Below, in pieces: positions 24,247-32,883 of a DNA stretch of 58,734 nucleotides. Position 1 is the first letter of the stretch. The number at the start of each line of letters is the position of its first letter. The position numbers were made by a program, and so were the translations under genes. Under the pieces are notes generated by a model. It made no database searches. It was not told where the DNA came from and worked only from the letters and a program-made list of their open reading frames with translations. Source of the stretch: an uncultured Lachnospiraceae bacterium (GTDB lineage: Bacteria; Bacillota; Clostridia; Lachnospirales; Lachnospiraceae). Location: NCBI GenBank assembly GCA_910585995.1, contig CAJUGG010000100.1, forward strand, positions 1 to 58,734, in the 5' to 3' direction.

Positions 24247-25090
24247 ATCAAAAAAAAGAGATGCCTGGATCTTATTTTTACTGCCCAGTCTGATCGGAGT
24301 GTCTGTCTTTGTGCTGCTCCCTTTTCTGGATGTGATCCGGCGCTCCTTTTTGACGGCAGTGACACAAAAATGGACCGGCATACAGAACTATCAGACGGTA
24401 TTTGCCAATCAGGCCTTTCGTCTGGCGATTCAAAATACGCTGCGCTTTACGGCGGTCTGTCTGCCGCTATTGATTGGCATCGGACTTCTGATCTCAGTTC
24501 AGTTAAGCAGACTTAAAAAGATCCAGTTGGTCAAATCTATGTTTTTATTTCCGCTTGCTATGCCGGCGGCGACGGTGGTGCTGATCTGGAAGATGCTGTT
24601 TTCGCAGCAAGGCTTTTTAAATGGGTGGCTGCTGCGGCTTGGATGGATCGCAGAGGGGCATCTGCCGGACTATATGGGGACAAAGGCGGCGTTCTGGGTG
24701 CTGGTCTTCAGCTATCTGTGGAAAAACCTGGGGTATACGATTGTGCTTTGGCTGGCGGGGATCTTTTCCGTCTCTTCAGACCTTACAGAAGCGGCTCAGG
24801 TTGACGGCGCCAGCGAGAGGCAGTGCTTCTGGCGGGTGATCTTTCCCAACCTGAAAGGGACACTCTATACGATTACGGTATTGTCCTTTTTAAATTCATT
24901 CAAAGTCTTTCGGGAGGCATATCTGGTGGCCGGCTCCTATCCTCACGAAAGTATGTATCTTTTACAGCACTTGTTTAATAACTGGTTTGTCAATCTGGAG
25001 CTGGATAAGATGGCGGCTTCTGCGGTCTGCGTGGGGCTGGTGCTGTTTGTCACGATATTGTTGCTGCAAAAACTGTGGGATCAGGAATAG
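24188..25090 (+). CDS. sugar-type ABC transporter permease (MalF-like)
   Basis: Inner-membrane permease of 300 residues with six predicted helices, beginning DAWILFLLPSLIGVSVFVLLPFL. The EAA loop EAAQVDGASERQCFWRVIFPNLKGT, which docks on the ATPase, is intact. The best start is the GTG at 24188, which has GGAGGG eight bases upstream. It overlaps the binding-protein gene by 59 bp. An ATG at 24197 is the alternative. It pairs with the MalG-like permease that follows. There is no ATPase gene in this operon, so it probably uses the shared MsmK-type ATPase at 10.2 kb or another one. Confidence 0.9.
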   Translation: MWKMQRRRSLKNRQSIWRNKSKKRDAWILFLLPSLIGVSVFVLLPFLDVIRRSFLTAVTQKWTGIQNYQTVFANQAFRLAIQNTLRFTAVCLPLLIGIGLLISVQLSRLKKIQLVKSMFLFPLAMPAATVVLIWKMLFSQQGFLNGWLLRLGWIAEGHLPDYMGTKAAFWVLVFSYLWKNLGYTIVLWLAGIFSVSSDLTEAAQVDGASERQCFWRVIFPNLKGTLYTITVLSFLNSFKVFREAYLVAGSYPHESMYLLQHLFNNWFVNLELDKMAASAVCVGLVLFVTILLLQKLWDQE

Positions 25091-25104
25091 AGGTGAGGTG
25101 TGGG

Positions 25105-25962
25105 ATGAAGATCAAAAAGACGATACAAAGAGCGATGATAAAAGCGGGACTGATCTTGTTGGGCGCAGCCTTTTGCGCTCCCCTTTTGTATCTGCTGAGT
25201 GGTTCGATTATGAGCCGTTACGAATTAAGAGAATGTCTGACTGCCATGATGAATCAGGAAGAAGGGCTGATTAGCTGGAAATGGATTCCCGATTATCCGA
25301 CGTTTGAGCACTATGGGCGGATACTTTTTCAGACGCCGCAGTTTTTTGTGGTATTCTGGAACTCTATGAAGATTGTCGTATGTATCTTGATCGGGCAGCT
25401 CTTGATTGCGGTCCCGGCGGCCTGGGCATTTGCCGTCTATTCTTTTCGTATGCGGAAAGTATTATTTACTTTGTATATTGTACTGATGCTGATGCCGTTT
25501 CAGGTGACGATGCTCTCAAGTTATCTGGTGCTTGACGGATTATCCATGCTGGATACGCATAAAGCGATCATTCTTCCGGCGGTATTTTCGACATTTCCGG
25601 TATTTTTAATCTATCGGGGTTTTTGTAATCTGCCCAAAGGCCTGATCGAGGCAGCGCGCATAGACGGGGCAGGAGAGTGGACGATTTTTGTAAAGATCGG
25701 GCTGCCGCTGTCCTCTGGAGGCATCTTATCTGCAGGGGTATTGGGATTTTTGGAATATTGGAACTTAATCGAGCAGCCGCTGGCATTTTTAGAGGATCAG
25801 TCCCTGTGGCCGTTGTCTCTGTATCTGCCGGAGATCAGCCTGGAACAGGCAGGGTATTCTTTTGTGGCTTCTGTGATTACGCTGATCCCGGCAGTCTTTG
25901 TATTTTTACTGGGGCGGGAATATCTGGAGCAGGGGATTGTAGCATCTGCGATGAAGGAGTGA
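25105..25962 (+). CDS. sugar-type ABC transporter permease (MalG-like)
   Basis: Permease of 285 residues with six helices. The EAA loop is EAARIDGAGEWTIFVKIGLPLSSGG, and the segment LMLMPFQVTMLSSYLVLDGL is typical of MalG-type subunits. The ATG at 25105 has AGGTGAGG upstream. An earlier in-frame ATG (25075) would overlap the preceding gene. It forms the heterodimeric channel with the MalF-like protein. The adaptor gene follows 13 bp later. Confidence 0.9.
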   Translation: MKIKKTIQRAMIKAGLILLGAAFCAPLLYLLSGSIMSRYELRECLTAMMNQEEGLISWKWIPDYPTFEHYGRILFQTPQFFVVFWNSMKIVVCILIGQLLIAVPAAWAFAVYSFRMRKVLFTLYIVLMLMPFQVTMLSSYLVLDGLSMLDTHKAIILPAVFSTFPVFLIYRGFCNLPKGLIEAARIDGAGEWTIFVKIGLPLSSGGILSAGVLGFLEYWNLIEQPLAFLEDQSLWPLSLYLPEISLEQAGYSFVASVITLIPAVFVFLLGREYLEQGIVASAMKE

Positions 25963-25975
25963 GAAGGAGATGGAT

Positions 25976-27562
25976 ATGTGGAAAAAGCAAAGATGGATCG
26001 GGATTGCCTTTGGATTTTTTTTGGCATTTATGCTGTTGTGTACCTTGATCTCTAAGGCAGTCTATGTGTCAAAGCTTCCGCAAGTGGATACCAGTACGCC
26101 CAATCGGATGGCACTGAATCACCAGGTACAGGCGGATGGGATCGTACATCAGGGCAGAGAATATGCGGTCAATGCTCTGTCAGGGCTAAGGGTGCGGACG
26201 GTCTATATCAATGTGGGAGACCGCATCGAGCCGTCCACGCTCTTATTTGATCTGGATATGGATGATCTGAGGGAAAAGATACAGGAGCAGGAGCTGGAGA
26301 TCAGGAAACTTAAGTTGCAGACCGCAGCCATGGAGCAGAATCAATATCTGGACGCCGAAAAGCAGCAGATGGAAGGTACGCGTGCCAAAGAGGACTATGA
26401 GCGAGCGGAAAAGCAGGCTGGTGAGACCCTGAACCGGGCGGAAGAAGACCTGGATCAGGCAGAAGATGCCTATGATACCCATACAGATCACACTGTTAAA
26501 ACCACCTCTGCTGCACAGCGAAAAGCCCAGCAAGCGGCATATGAGGAGTGGGTGAGAAAAGAAGCAGAGTTAAAAAGTGCCCTGGAAGAAGCAGAGCGGT
26601 CACTGTCTCAAAATTCGATTGGTATCACATCGGAGGCCGATCGTGCAGAGTTGGAGAAGGCAAAACGTCAGTATGACGCAGCCAAGAGCGCTTATGAGCA
26701 GCATAGAGAACATGAGATCGAAAAGCCGGATTTTAGCGCAGAAGATCAGGAGTCCTCTGCCTGGAAGGAGAAAAAGGATACTTTGGAAGATGCAGTGACA
26801 TCCGCAGAGCGCTCGGTAGAGGATGCCAAACGTGCCCAGACGGATGCGCTCTTAGAAGCCGGCCGCAAGATAGAGGATACCTCTCTGCCAGCCGATGCAG
26901 ACAGCAGCTTGGAAGTCAACAGGCTTCAGATCCAGGCCATGCAGACAAAATTAGAGGCTTATCAAAAAGCCTTGGAGGGCGGCGGACAGATCTATCCAGA
27001 GGCAGAGGGGATTATCACCCGTATTCAGGTAAGTCCGGGCGAACGGATCGGAGATGGGGCAGCCGTTGTCTATGCAGACTTGACAAGCCCCATGCAGTTT
27101 CGCGTTTCCATTACAAAGGCGCAGAAAAAATACGTCAACCAGGGAGATGCCATTATGCTGAATCTTGGTTCTTCTCAAAAAGAGCTGACGGTAGATTATG
27201 TGGCAGAAAATGAGATGAATCCAGAACTCTATGATGTCCATGTCTTCTTGCCGGACGGCATGGGGACGATTGGACAAAGCGGAAGCTTTCAGGCAGAGAC
27301 CCAATCCGAGACCTTCTCCTGCTGCATCCCCTTAACGGCCCTCCATGAAGACAGCACCCAGCGCAAATATGTCTATATCGTCAGCGAACGCGCCGGGATC
27401 CTGGGCAAAGAACTGGTGGCAGAACAAGTCTATGTCAAAGTATTAGATCAAAATGACACCTATGCAGCCATCGAAGAAGGCGTCATCGACCGCGAGACCG
27501 AACTCATCACCTACGCAACCGAAGCACTCGAAGACAGGGACGTGATACGATATCAAGAGTAG
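25976..27562 (+). CDS. HlyD-like membrane-fusion/adaptor protein
   Basis: Protein of 528 residues. One membrane helix at about residues 8-28 is followed by a biotinyl-lipoyl-like half (VQADGIVHQGREYAVNALSGLRVRTVYINVGDRIEPSTLLFDLD). A long Glu/Lys/Ala-rich coiled coil runs from about residue 90 to 330. The second lipoyl half is GIITRIQVSPGERIGDGAAVVYADL, followed by a beta-barrel domain. This is the layout of HlyD/RND adaptors. ATG 25976 is chosen because AAGGAG lies 6 bases upstream; the ATG at 25970 directly abuts it. An efflux-type adaptor at the end of a binding-protein/permease operon is unexpected. It may bridge the wall for the lipoproteins or belong to a separate exporter. Confidence 0.85.
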   Translation: MWKKQRWIGIAFGFFLAFMLLCTLISKAVYVSKLPQVDTSTPNRMALNHQVQADGIVHQGREYAVNALSGLRVRTVYINVGDRIEPSTLLFDLDMDDLREKIQEQELEIRKLKLQTAAMEQNQYLDAEKQQMEGTRAKEDYERAEKQAGETLNRAEEDLDQAEDAYDTHTDHTVKTTSAAQRKAQQAAYEEWVRKEAELKSALEEAERSLSQNSIGITSEADRAELEKAKRQYDAAKSAYEQHREHEIEKPDFSAEDQESSAWKEKKDTLEDAVTSAERSVEDAKRAQTDALLEAGRKIEDTSLPADADSSLEVNRLQIQAMQTKLEAYQKALEGGGQIYPEAEGIITRIQVSPGERIGDGAAVVYADLTSPMQFRVSITKAQKKYVNQGDAIMLNLGSSQKELTVDYVAENEMNPELYDVHVFLPDGMGTIGQSGSFQAETQSETFSCCIPLTALHEDSTQRKYVYIVSERAGILGKELVAEQVYVKVLDQNDTYAAIEEGVIDRETELITYATEALEDRDVIRYQE

Positions 27563-27590
27563 GGAACATATAAAAGAGCTTCATTGTGTG

Positions 27591-29003
27591 TTATTCTTTC
27601 CCATTCCAACAATACGTACAGAGCTTACAGGGTTCAATTCCAACGGAGTCTAACAAGTCATCAAGCCGGTTGTATTTGAGGGAAGTGAAATTCATCTCCT
27701 TTCGGATCTCTTCCACCATAATATCATATTTGGGGGAATTGGGATCTGCATATTCCTGGAGGACTTCATCGGGTACTTCGTCGGTCCCTTCGAGGCGGGC
27801 GATGATTCTTCGGGCGATCAGAGCCATATCGGAAGTGGAACGCGAGAAGTTCAGGTATTTACAGCCGTACACCAGAGGCGGGCAGGCCGGACGGATATGG
27901 ACTTCTTTGGCACCACTTTGGTATAAAAATTCGGTGGTCTCCCGAAGCTGCGTACCGCGGACGATGGAATCATCAATAAGAAGCAGACTCTTTCCTTTGA
28001 TCAGCTGATGAATCGGGATCAGCTTCATCTTGGCGATGAGGTCTCTCTTATTCTGTACTGTTGGCATAAAGGATCTGGGCCAGGTGGGGGTGTATTTGAC
28101 AAAAGGTCTGGAGAAGGGGATGCCGGACTGATTGGCATAGCCTACGGCATGGGCAGTTCCGGAATCCGGTACACCGGCCACATTGTCCGGTCGTATCGTG
28201 TCCCTCTGGGCCATCTTAATGCCACAGTTATAACGCATCTGCTCCACGTTGACTCCTTCGTAGGAGCTGGAGGGATATCCATAGTAGACCCAGAGAAATG
28301 TACAGATCTTCATCTCTTTGCCGGGTGCTAAAAGCGTACGTATGCCTTCCGGGGTAACGATCACGATCTCGCCAGGCCCTAATTCCCGGTCATTTTCATA
28401 GCCCAGGTTCAGATAGGCATAGCTTTCAAACGTGATACAATAGGAATCCTCTTTTTTGCCGATGATGACAGGGGTGCGTCCCATGCGGTCCCTGGCAGCA
28501 TAGATCCCTTTTGAGGTCATCAAAAGAAGCGTCATGGAACCATCGATAAGTTCCTGCGCATAACGGATGCCGTCTATTAGATTTTCTTTTTGATTGATAA
28601 TTGCGGCGACCAATTCGGTGGGGTTGATGTCTCCGCCGCTCATCTCCAGAAAATGAGTATTGCCGTTTTTATAGATGAGATCTGTGATCTCCTCGGTGTT
28701 GTTGATCTTGCCAACCGTGGTGATGGCGTAAGTGCCGTGATGGGAACGGATGATCAAAGGCTGAGGTTCGTAGTCGGAGATACATCCGATGCCCAGATAC
28801 CCTTTCATCTGCCGCATGTCTTTGTCAAATTTGGTTCGAAATGGTGCATTTTCTATATTGTGAATGGCCCGGTCAAATCCTTTTTTCTCACCATACACTG
28901 CCATGCCGCCTCTCCTTGTACCAAGGTGAGAATGATAGTCTGTCCCAAAAAACAAGTCAAAAACACAATCGTTTTTTGACGCAACTCCAAAAAAGCCGCC
29001 CAT
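27591..29003 (-). CDS. PurF-like amidophosphoribosyltransferase paralogue lacking the N-terminal cysteine
   Basis: Protein of 470 residues with the two-domain layout of glutamine PRPP amidotransferase: an Ntn-type glutaminase half and a phosphoribosyltransferase half. The PRPP loop is complete (LLIDDSIVRGTQLRET, near residue 340). However the N-terminus is MGGFFGVASKND, where active PurF exposes Cys (C-G-x-F-G). The nucleophile is Gly here, and no nearby Cys could replace it after trimming. The C-terminus is Cys-rich (CKLCTYCWNGKE). It may use free ammonia, have another transferase role, or be regulatory. GGAGG precedes the ATG at 29003. The gene converges on the adaptor gene with 28 bp between. 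Confidence 0.85.
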   Translation of the reverse strand: MGGFFGVASKNDCVFDLFFGTDYHSHLGTRRGGMAVYGEKKGFDRAIHNIENAPFRTKFDKDMRQMKGYLGIGCISDYEPQPLIIRSHHGTYAITTVGKINNTEEITDLIYKNGNTHFLEMSGGDINPTELVAAIINQKENLIDGIRYAQELIDGSMTLLLMTSKGIYAARDRMGRTPVIIGKKEDSYCITFESYAYLNLGYENDRELGPGEIVIVTPEGIRTLLAPGKEMKICTFLWVYYGYPSSSYEGVNVEQMRYNCGIKMAQRDTIRPDNVAGVPDSGTAHAVGYANQSGIPFSRPFVKYTPTWPRSFMPTVQNKRDLIAKMKLIPIHQLIKGKSLLLIDDSIVRGTQLRETTEFLYQSGAKEVHIRPACPPLVYGCKYLNFSRSTSDMALIARRIIARLEGTDEVPDEVLQEYADPNSPKYDIMVEEIRKEMNFTSLKYNRLDDLLDSVGIEPCKLCTYCWNGKE

Positions 29004-29102
29004 ATAAAATAGTCCTCCTATGAAAGTTTTGCATCTGTTAAAATCTTGCTGCTCCTACCATTATAATGCGGCGGCTTTGAAAAGGGAAGTGTTTTTTTAT
29101 GC

Positions 29103-29291
29103 TTAAGCTTCGGGGATGACGATGGCGGCGATGATGTAGATGATGAGGCCGCTGCCGATACCGCCGATGGTGAGGATGGCCCAGATCAGACGGATCAGGG
29201 TGGCATCCAGGTTGAAATATTCTCCGATTCCTCCGCAGACACCGCTGATCATGCGGTTAGATGGGGATTTGGTTAATCTTTTTTCGTTCAT
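29103..29291 (-). CDS. PspC domain envelope-stress protein
   Basis: Small membrane protein of 62 residues that is essentially one PspC domain. It has RMISGVCGGIGEYFNLDATLIRLIW followed by a hydrophobic helix ILTIGGIGSGLIIYIIAAIVIPEA. PspC proteins sense or stabilise the membrane under stress. The ATG at 29291 overlaps the stop of the DUF4097 gene by 4 bp (ATGA). It is the last gene of the padR operon. About 100 bp without other features separate it from the PurF-like gene. Confidence 0.92.
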   Translation of the reverse strand: MNEKRLTKSPSNRMISGVCGGIGEYFNLDATLIRLIWAILTIGGIGSGLIIYIIAAIVIPEA

Positions 29292-30193
29292 AGTGATTCC
29301 TCCGTAAAATTCAATGTAATATTGCCAAGGCCGCATTGGATCTCAATGTTTTTTCCGGCATGGTGATCTTTGGTTAGTGTGTTGTCCGGGATATCGTCCA
29401 GATCATCTCTGTGGGTGTGATGATGATGGTTGACATAAGAATCGCCCATCTGAGAATCGATCTTATAGTTGTAGTCTGTCTCGGCGCCAGAAGCTGTGAT
29501 AACAGTATTTCCAATTCCGCAGTCTGTATGAAGAGAAGGTCCTTCAAATAGATCTAGCTCGATGTCGCCGGTATCTGTACAGATCTTGGCACTGTCCGAT
29601 ACCTGAAGCTGTCCAAAACGGACTTCTCCGATGTTGTTTTCAAACTGAAGCTCACGACAGATGAGGTCTTCGGCCTGAAAGGAGCCGAGATCACACTCAA
29701 TATCTATGGTGTCAGCATTCATTTGTTCAATAAAGATCTCGCCGAGAGACACTTCCATCGAGATCTCATCCATCTCTTTTTGAGGAAGATAGAGAATGAG
29801 CTTCAGCGCATCGTCCATACTGTTCTGCTTGGTCGAGGAAGGACGGTCATCTTTGACGACCAGGGTATTGCCCTCCTGTCGGCAGGAAAAATGCGAATTG
29901 ACATTTTGCGCTGTGAGCGCTATGTGGTCCAGCTCGTGCTGGTATATGGTAAGATCACACATAGAAACTTCCAGATCCAGAGATTCCACATCCGTAAAGG
30001 TATGGGATTCTTCTGATGCTGTGCCTGTAATGAACAGTGGCGTTTTGTTTGTGAAAAATCTGTCAGTGTAGGAGCTTTGGTGAACCAACTGAGAAGGTGT
30101 GACACCCAAAAATGCCCCGGCTGTGATACATGCGGCTCCAAGCACTAGAAAGATACCGCTTAATAAAATGCAGACTTTGGTAATATTTTTCAC
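29288..30193 (-). CDS. DUF4097 family beta-strand repeat protein
   Basis: Protein of 301 residues: one N-terminal membrane helix (VCILLSGIFLVLGAACITAGAF), then a domain of short beta repeats typical of DUF4097 (VESLDLEVSMCDLTIYQHELD, ISMEVSLGEIFIEQMNADTIDIECDLG, TDTGDIELDLFEG). A His/Asp-rich loop (NHHHHTHRDDLDD) near residue 257 could bind metal. The domain is probably outside the membrane. Genes of this family sit next to PspC and DUF1700 genes in Clostridia and are linked to envelope stress. It overlaps both neighbours by 4 bp. Confidence 0.88.
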   Translation of the reverse strand: MKNITKVCILLSGIFLVLGAACITAGAFLGVTPSQLVHQSSYTDRFFTNKTPLFITGTASEESHTFTDVESLDLEVSMCDLTIYQHELDHIALTAQNVNSHFSCRQEGNTLVVKDDRPSSTKQNSMDDALKLILYLPQKEMDEISMEVSLGEIFIEQMNADTIDIECDLGSFQAEDLICRELQFENNIGEVRFGQLQVSDSAKICTDTGDIELDLFEGPSLHTDCGIGNTVITASGAETDYNYKIDSQMGDSYVNHHHHTHRDDLDDIPDNTLTKDHHAGKNIEIQCGLGNITLNFTEESL

Positions 30194-30852
30194 TTGACGA
30201 CACCTGCCTTTCTAAGAGGAAAACGGATAACAGAGATGATGGCTCTAAGGCACAGAGGCAGCAGCACTTTGATGATCCAGACGGTCAGTATAAAGAGCAG
30301 GATGCCCACCGCCAACAAGATACATCCAACACCGCCTAAAGTAAGGCCAACTCCGGGCAGTAAAAAGAGACGCCAGATTCCATAACCGATCAATAAGATA
30401 CCCGACAGAGGCAGGACGATGGACGCAGCCACGATGCCCACAGTGATGCCAAGGATGCCTATGAGGATGGAGACCAGGACAAGGATCACCGCCATAAAGA
30501 TAGGAACGATAATCGGCACCAGAATCAGACAGAGCAGGATAATGCAGGCCGCTTTCCACAGGTTGGGCTTTTTCAGAGATTCTGGCAAAGGGACAGAGGA
30601 GAGATCCTGGCGTCTGTTAGAGGAAGGGTCTTCATATCCATGTTCCGTATATTCCCCGTTTTCACAGGTATCCGTTCGGATGGTGTGGGCGACTAACTCC
30701 GGGCTTCCCAATTCCTGAATCACTTTGGCTTCGTTTTCCGGGCCGGCGTCGTCAAAATAATCATTGTAATACTGGATGGCTTCCCGGCGTTCACTGTCCG
30801 GGAGATCTAAGAGGAGGCTTTCAAGCCTCTGCATAAATTCTTTTCTGGTCAT
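30190..30852 (-). CDS. DUF1700 membrane protein
   Basis: Protein of 220 residues. The cytoplasmic N-terminal part matches DUF1700 (MTRKEFMQRLESLLLDLPDSERREAIQYYNDYFDDAG), including the ELGSPELVAHTIR end. Four to five hydrophobic segments fill the C-terminal half. The ATG at 30852 overlaps the padR stop (ATGA). It is probably part of an envelope-stress complex with the DUF4097 and PspC proteins; the family function is not established. Confidence 0.9.
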   Translation of the reverse strand: MTRKEFMQRLESLLLDLPDSERREAIQYYNDYFDDAGPENEAKVIQELGSPELVAHTIRTDTCENGEYTEHGYEDPSSNRRQDLSSVPLPESLKKPNLWKAACIILLCLILVPIIVPIFMAVILVLVSILIGILGITVGIVAASIVLPLSGILLIGYGIWRLFLLPGVGLTLGGVGCILLAVGILLFILTVWIIKVLLPLCLRAIISVIRFPLRKAGVVK

Positions 30853-31172
30853 GCTTTTTTCTCCCCATAAAAAATTTTGTTGATCTTTTCCGCATAGATC
30901 TTCCATTCGCTGCGGTAGAGATTAAGCTGGGCGCATCCTGCGTGGGTGATCTTATAGTATCTGCGGTTTCGGCCGCCAAATTCCATGTCATATACTTCCA
31001 GGCATCCGTCTTTTAACAGCCTGCGAAGGACCGGATACAGGGTGGATTCTGAGATGTCGATCACCTGTCGGACATCCTGCGTGATCTTGTAACCATAAGT
31101 TCCGCCGGCATCTAGAGACACAACGGCCAGTACGATTGCATCTAAAAGTGCCGCACCTGTGTTGAATACCAT
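30849..31172 (-). CDS. PadR family transcriptional repressor
   Basis: Winged-helix protein of 107 residues: LLDAIVLAVVSLDAGGTYGYKITQDV, the recognition helix region ISESTLYPVLRRLLKDGCLEVYDME, and the wing GGRNRRYYKIT, followed by a short dimerisation helix. It heads the padR-DUF1700-DUF4097-pspC operon. A perfect 11-bp-arm palindrome covers the operon promoter (31200-31224), which fits autorepression relieved by an effector. GGAG lies upstream of the ATG. Confidence 0.94.
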   Translation of the reverse strand: MVFNTGAALLDAIVLAVVSLDAGGTYGYKITQDVRQVIDISESTLYPVLRRLLKDGCLEVYDMEFGGRNRRYYKITHAGCAQLNLYRSEWKIYAEKINKIFYGEKKA

Positions 31173-31199
31173 GCGATTGTCTCCTTACTTGTAATTTTA

Positions 31200-31233
31200 T
31201 AATATTATATGATATATAATATTAATCTGTCAA
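31200..31233 (-). promoter_or_regulatory. padR operon promoter overlapped by a palindromic operator
   Basis: The reverse-strand promoter is TTGACA (31228-31233), 18 bp, TATAAT (31204-31209). The palindrome TAATATTATAT-GAT-ATATAATATTA (31200-31224) covers the spacer and -10. Its position would block polymerase, so it is the likely PadR site. Confidence 0.75.
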
Positions 31234-31309
31234 TAGTATTAAGAAAATCTTAAGGAAAATGGAGACGGCTTGGCTGTCACTGGAAAATGTAACCGCTCAC
31301 GCGGGAAAA

Positions 31310-31338
31310 TTGTAAATACAATGGTATTGTGTTATAGT
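31310..31338 (+). promoter_or_regulatory. candidate promoter of the unknown gene / sbcDC operon
   Basis: TTGTAA (31310-31315) and TATAGT (31333-31338) with a 17-bp spacer lie 63 bp before the TTG start at 31402. Confidence 0.55.
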
Positions 31339-31401
31339 ATGAAGGGGGAAAAATGATAAAAAGTTCGACTATAAATACAAATCGAGAAGGAGACTGGGGA
31401 T

Positions 31402-32883
31402 TTGCAGATATCAGAAAAACAGCAGTTTAAGACATTAAGAGAGAAGCATATGATCCTGTGGCAGTTGGCTTATCGGATGGATGAGATCCGGATCATGGCA
31501 GCGCGTACGTCTGATACACAGGCAGAGCTTTTAAGTCAGGAGAAAAAAAAGACACTGTTAAAATATGATCAGTATGTGGGAATAAAGACAAAGTCAGGCT
31601 GGAAAAAGTTAAAAGCTGCCGAGGAGTTCTGCAAATATATGCAGGAGCATATATGGCTGATGCTTTTGATGCTTCCGCGGGATGCAGTGGAATTGTATAC
31701 GCGTCTGTGCCGGCTGAAGCCAGAGCAGAGACTTTCGGTGGACAAGGGGAGCGAAGCCCCCCTGCTGCTTGTGGATCTGGGACTTGTGGATTTGACGTAT
31801 CTGCCGGCAAAAGAACTGTTGGTGCTGGAGCTGGCAGAGGATATCAAAGAGTGCTTTTTAGAGATGCTCAGAGACGTACACTGCTTTGGCAGGACATCTG
31901 AGGCAGCGGTCTATCTGTCTCCGGATCTGCGAAGCGGCAGTTATATGAGGATCATGAGAGGCTATGAGGAGCTGGATACCAGGATCAGCAAACTCATCTA
32001 TTACTATGGAATCCTCCAGGTCAAGGAGATCTGGCAGATTTTAAAGGACTGCTTCAGCTACGCTTTTACATTGGAAGAATTTGAAAAATATGTGGTGCTT
32101 CGGCTGGAGCGTTTAGAGATCGTACAGACAGAGCGGGTGTCCGATAGTCAGATCTGGTATATTACACGCAATGGTGTCCAGGTAACATACGCGTATCAGA
32201 AACAGGAGAGACTAGAGAACACCATGCCCAGAAAGCCAGTGGACCAGCGGGCGCTCTTGGCGCTGGATGATAAACTTGCTGTCTGGCTGTATGATCTTTT
32301 GCTTCTTCTTAAGAACTGCATGATGGAAGAAAAGATCGGGTACAGCATTGCGCTTAGACTTCTTAACTCTGTAGCCGGAAATGAAGGGTGGGCGCTCTGC
32401 CGCTCAGAGATTATTGATCTGGCAGATGAGCTGTTCGAGGGAGAGCAGTTTATGTTCTGGTATCAAGTCAGCAAAGTATATCTTAAGTTTCCGGTGGCCG
32501 GCCTCGGCGGGTATTCCAGGTTAGAGTATGCCAGTCAATATCAGGTTGAGAATCCATATGAGATCCTGGATGATTTGATGGAACCATTTTGGGAAGATGA
32601 GGAGAGTCTTTTTTATCAATCATACAAGATCCAGTGGGAGTTATTTGAATGTTTTGATGCATTTGTAGAGGATGTGAATGATTTAACAAAGAATCGGCTG
32701 AAAAAATGTGTCAGAAAATATCTGGATGCAGATCTGGAAAATCTCTTGCTGGCCTATGGCTGTATGTTAGCAGGCAATCCTTCCTATCAGCAGTATCTGA
32801 TAGCGCTTGCAGAAAAAGGCAGCTTACAGTCTCAGGTGATTATGGAAAATCTGTTGGAAATTATGAAGGAGTGGCAGGTATGA
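31402..32883 (+). CDS. uncharacterised 493-residue protein co-encoded with sbcDC
   Basis: I do not recognise a family. The product is mostly helical and rich in Leu, Glu, Lys and Tyr, with no membrane helix or signal. The middle (KEIWQILKDCFSYAFTLEEFEKYVVLRLERLEIVQTERVS) could be a winged-helix-like segment. The start is a TTG at 31402 with AGAAGGAGA nine bases upstream. The first good ATG lies 16 codons later without such a site. The stop overlaps the sbcD ATG (ATGA), so it is translationally coupled to the nuclease genes. A role in DNA repair or in regulating SbcCD is a guess from context only. Confidence 0.75.
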   Translation: MQISEKQQFKTLREKHMILWQLAYRMDEIRIMAARTSDTQAELLSQEKKKTLLKYDQYVGIKTKSGWKKLKAAEEFCKYMQEHIWLMLLMLPRDAVELYTRLCRLKPEQRLSVDKGSEAPLLLVDLGLVDLTYLPAKELLVLELAEDIKECFLEMLRDVHCFGRTSEAAVYLSPDLRSGSYMRIMRGYEELDTRISKLIYYYGILQVKEIWQILKDCFSYAFTLEEFEKYVVLRLERLEIVQTERVSDSQIWYITRNGVQVTYAYQKQERLENTMPRKPVDQRALLALDDKLAVWLYDLLLLLKNCMMEEKIGYSIALRLLNSVAGNEGWALCRSEIIDLADELFEGEQFMFWYQVSKVYLKFPVAGLGGYSRLEYASQYQVENPYEILDDLMEPFWEDEESLFYQSYKIQWELFECFDAFVEDVNDLTKNRLKKCVRKYLDADLENLLLAYGCMLAGNPSYQQYLIALAEKGSLQSQVIMENLLEIMKEWQV

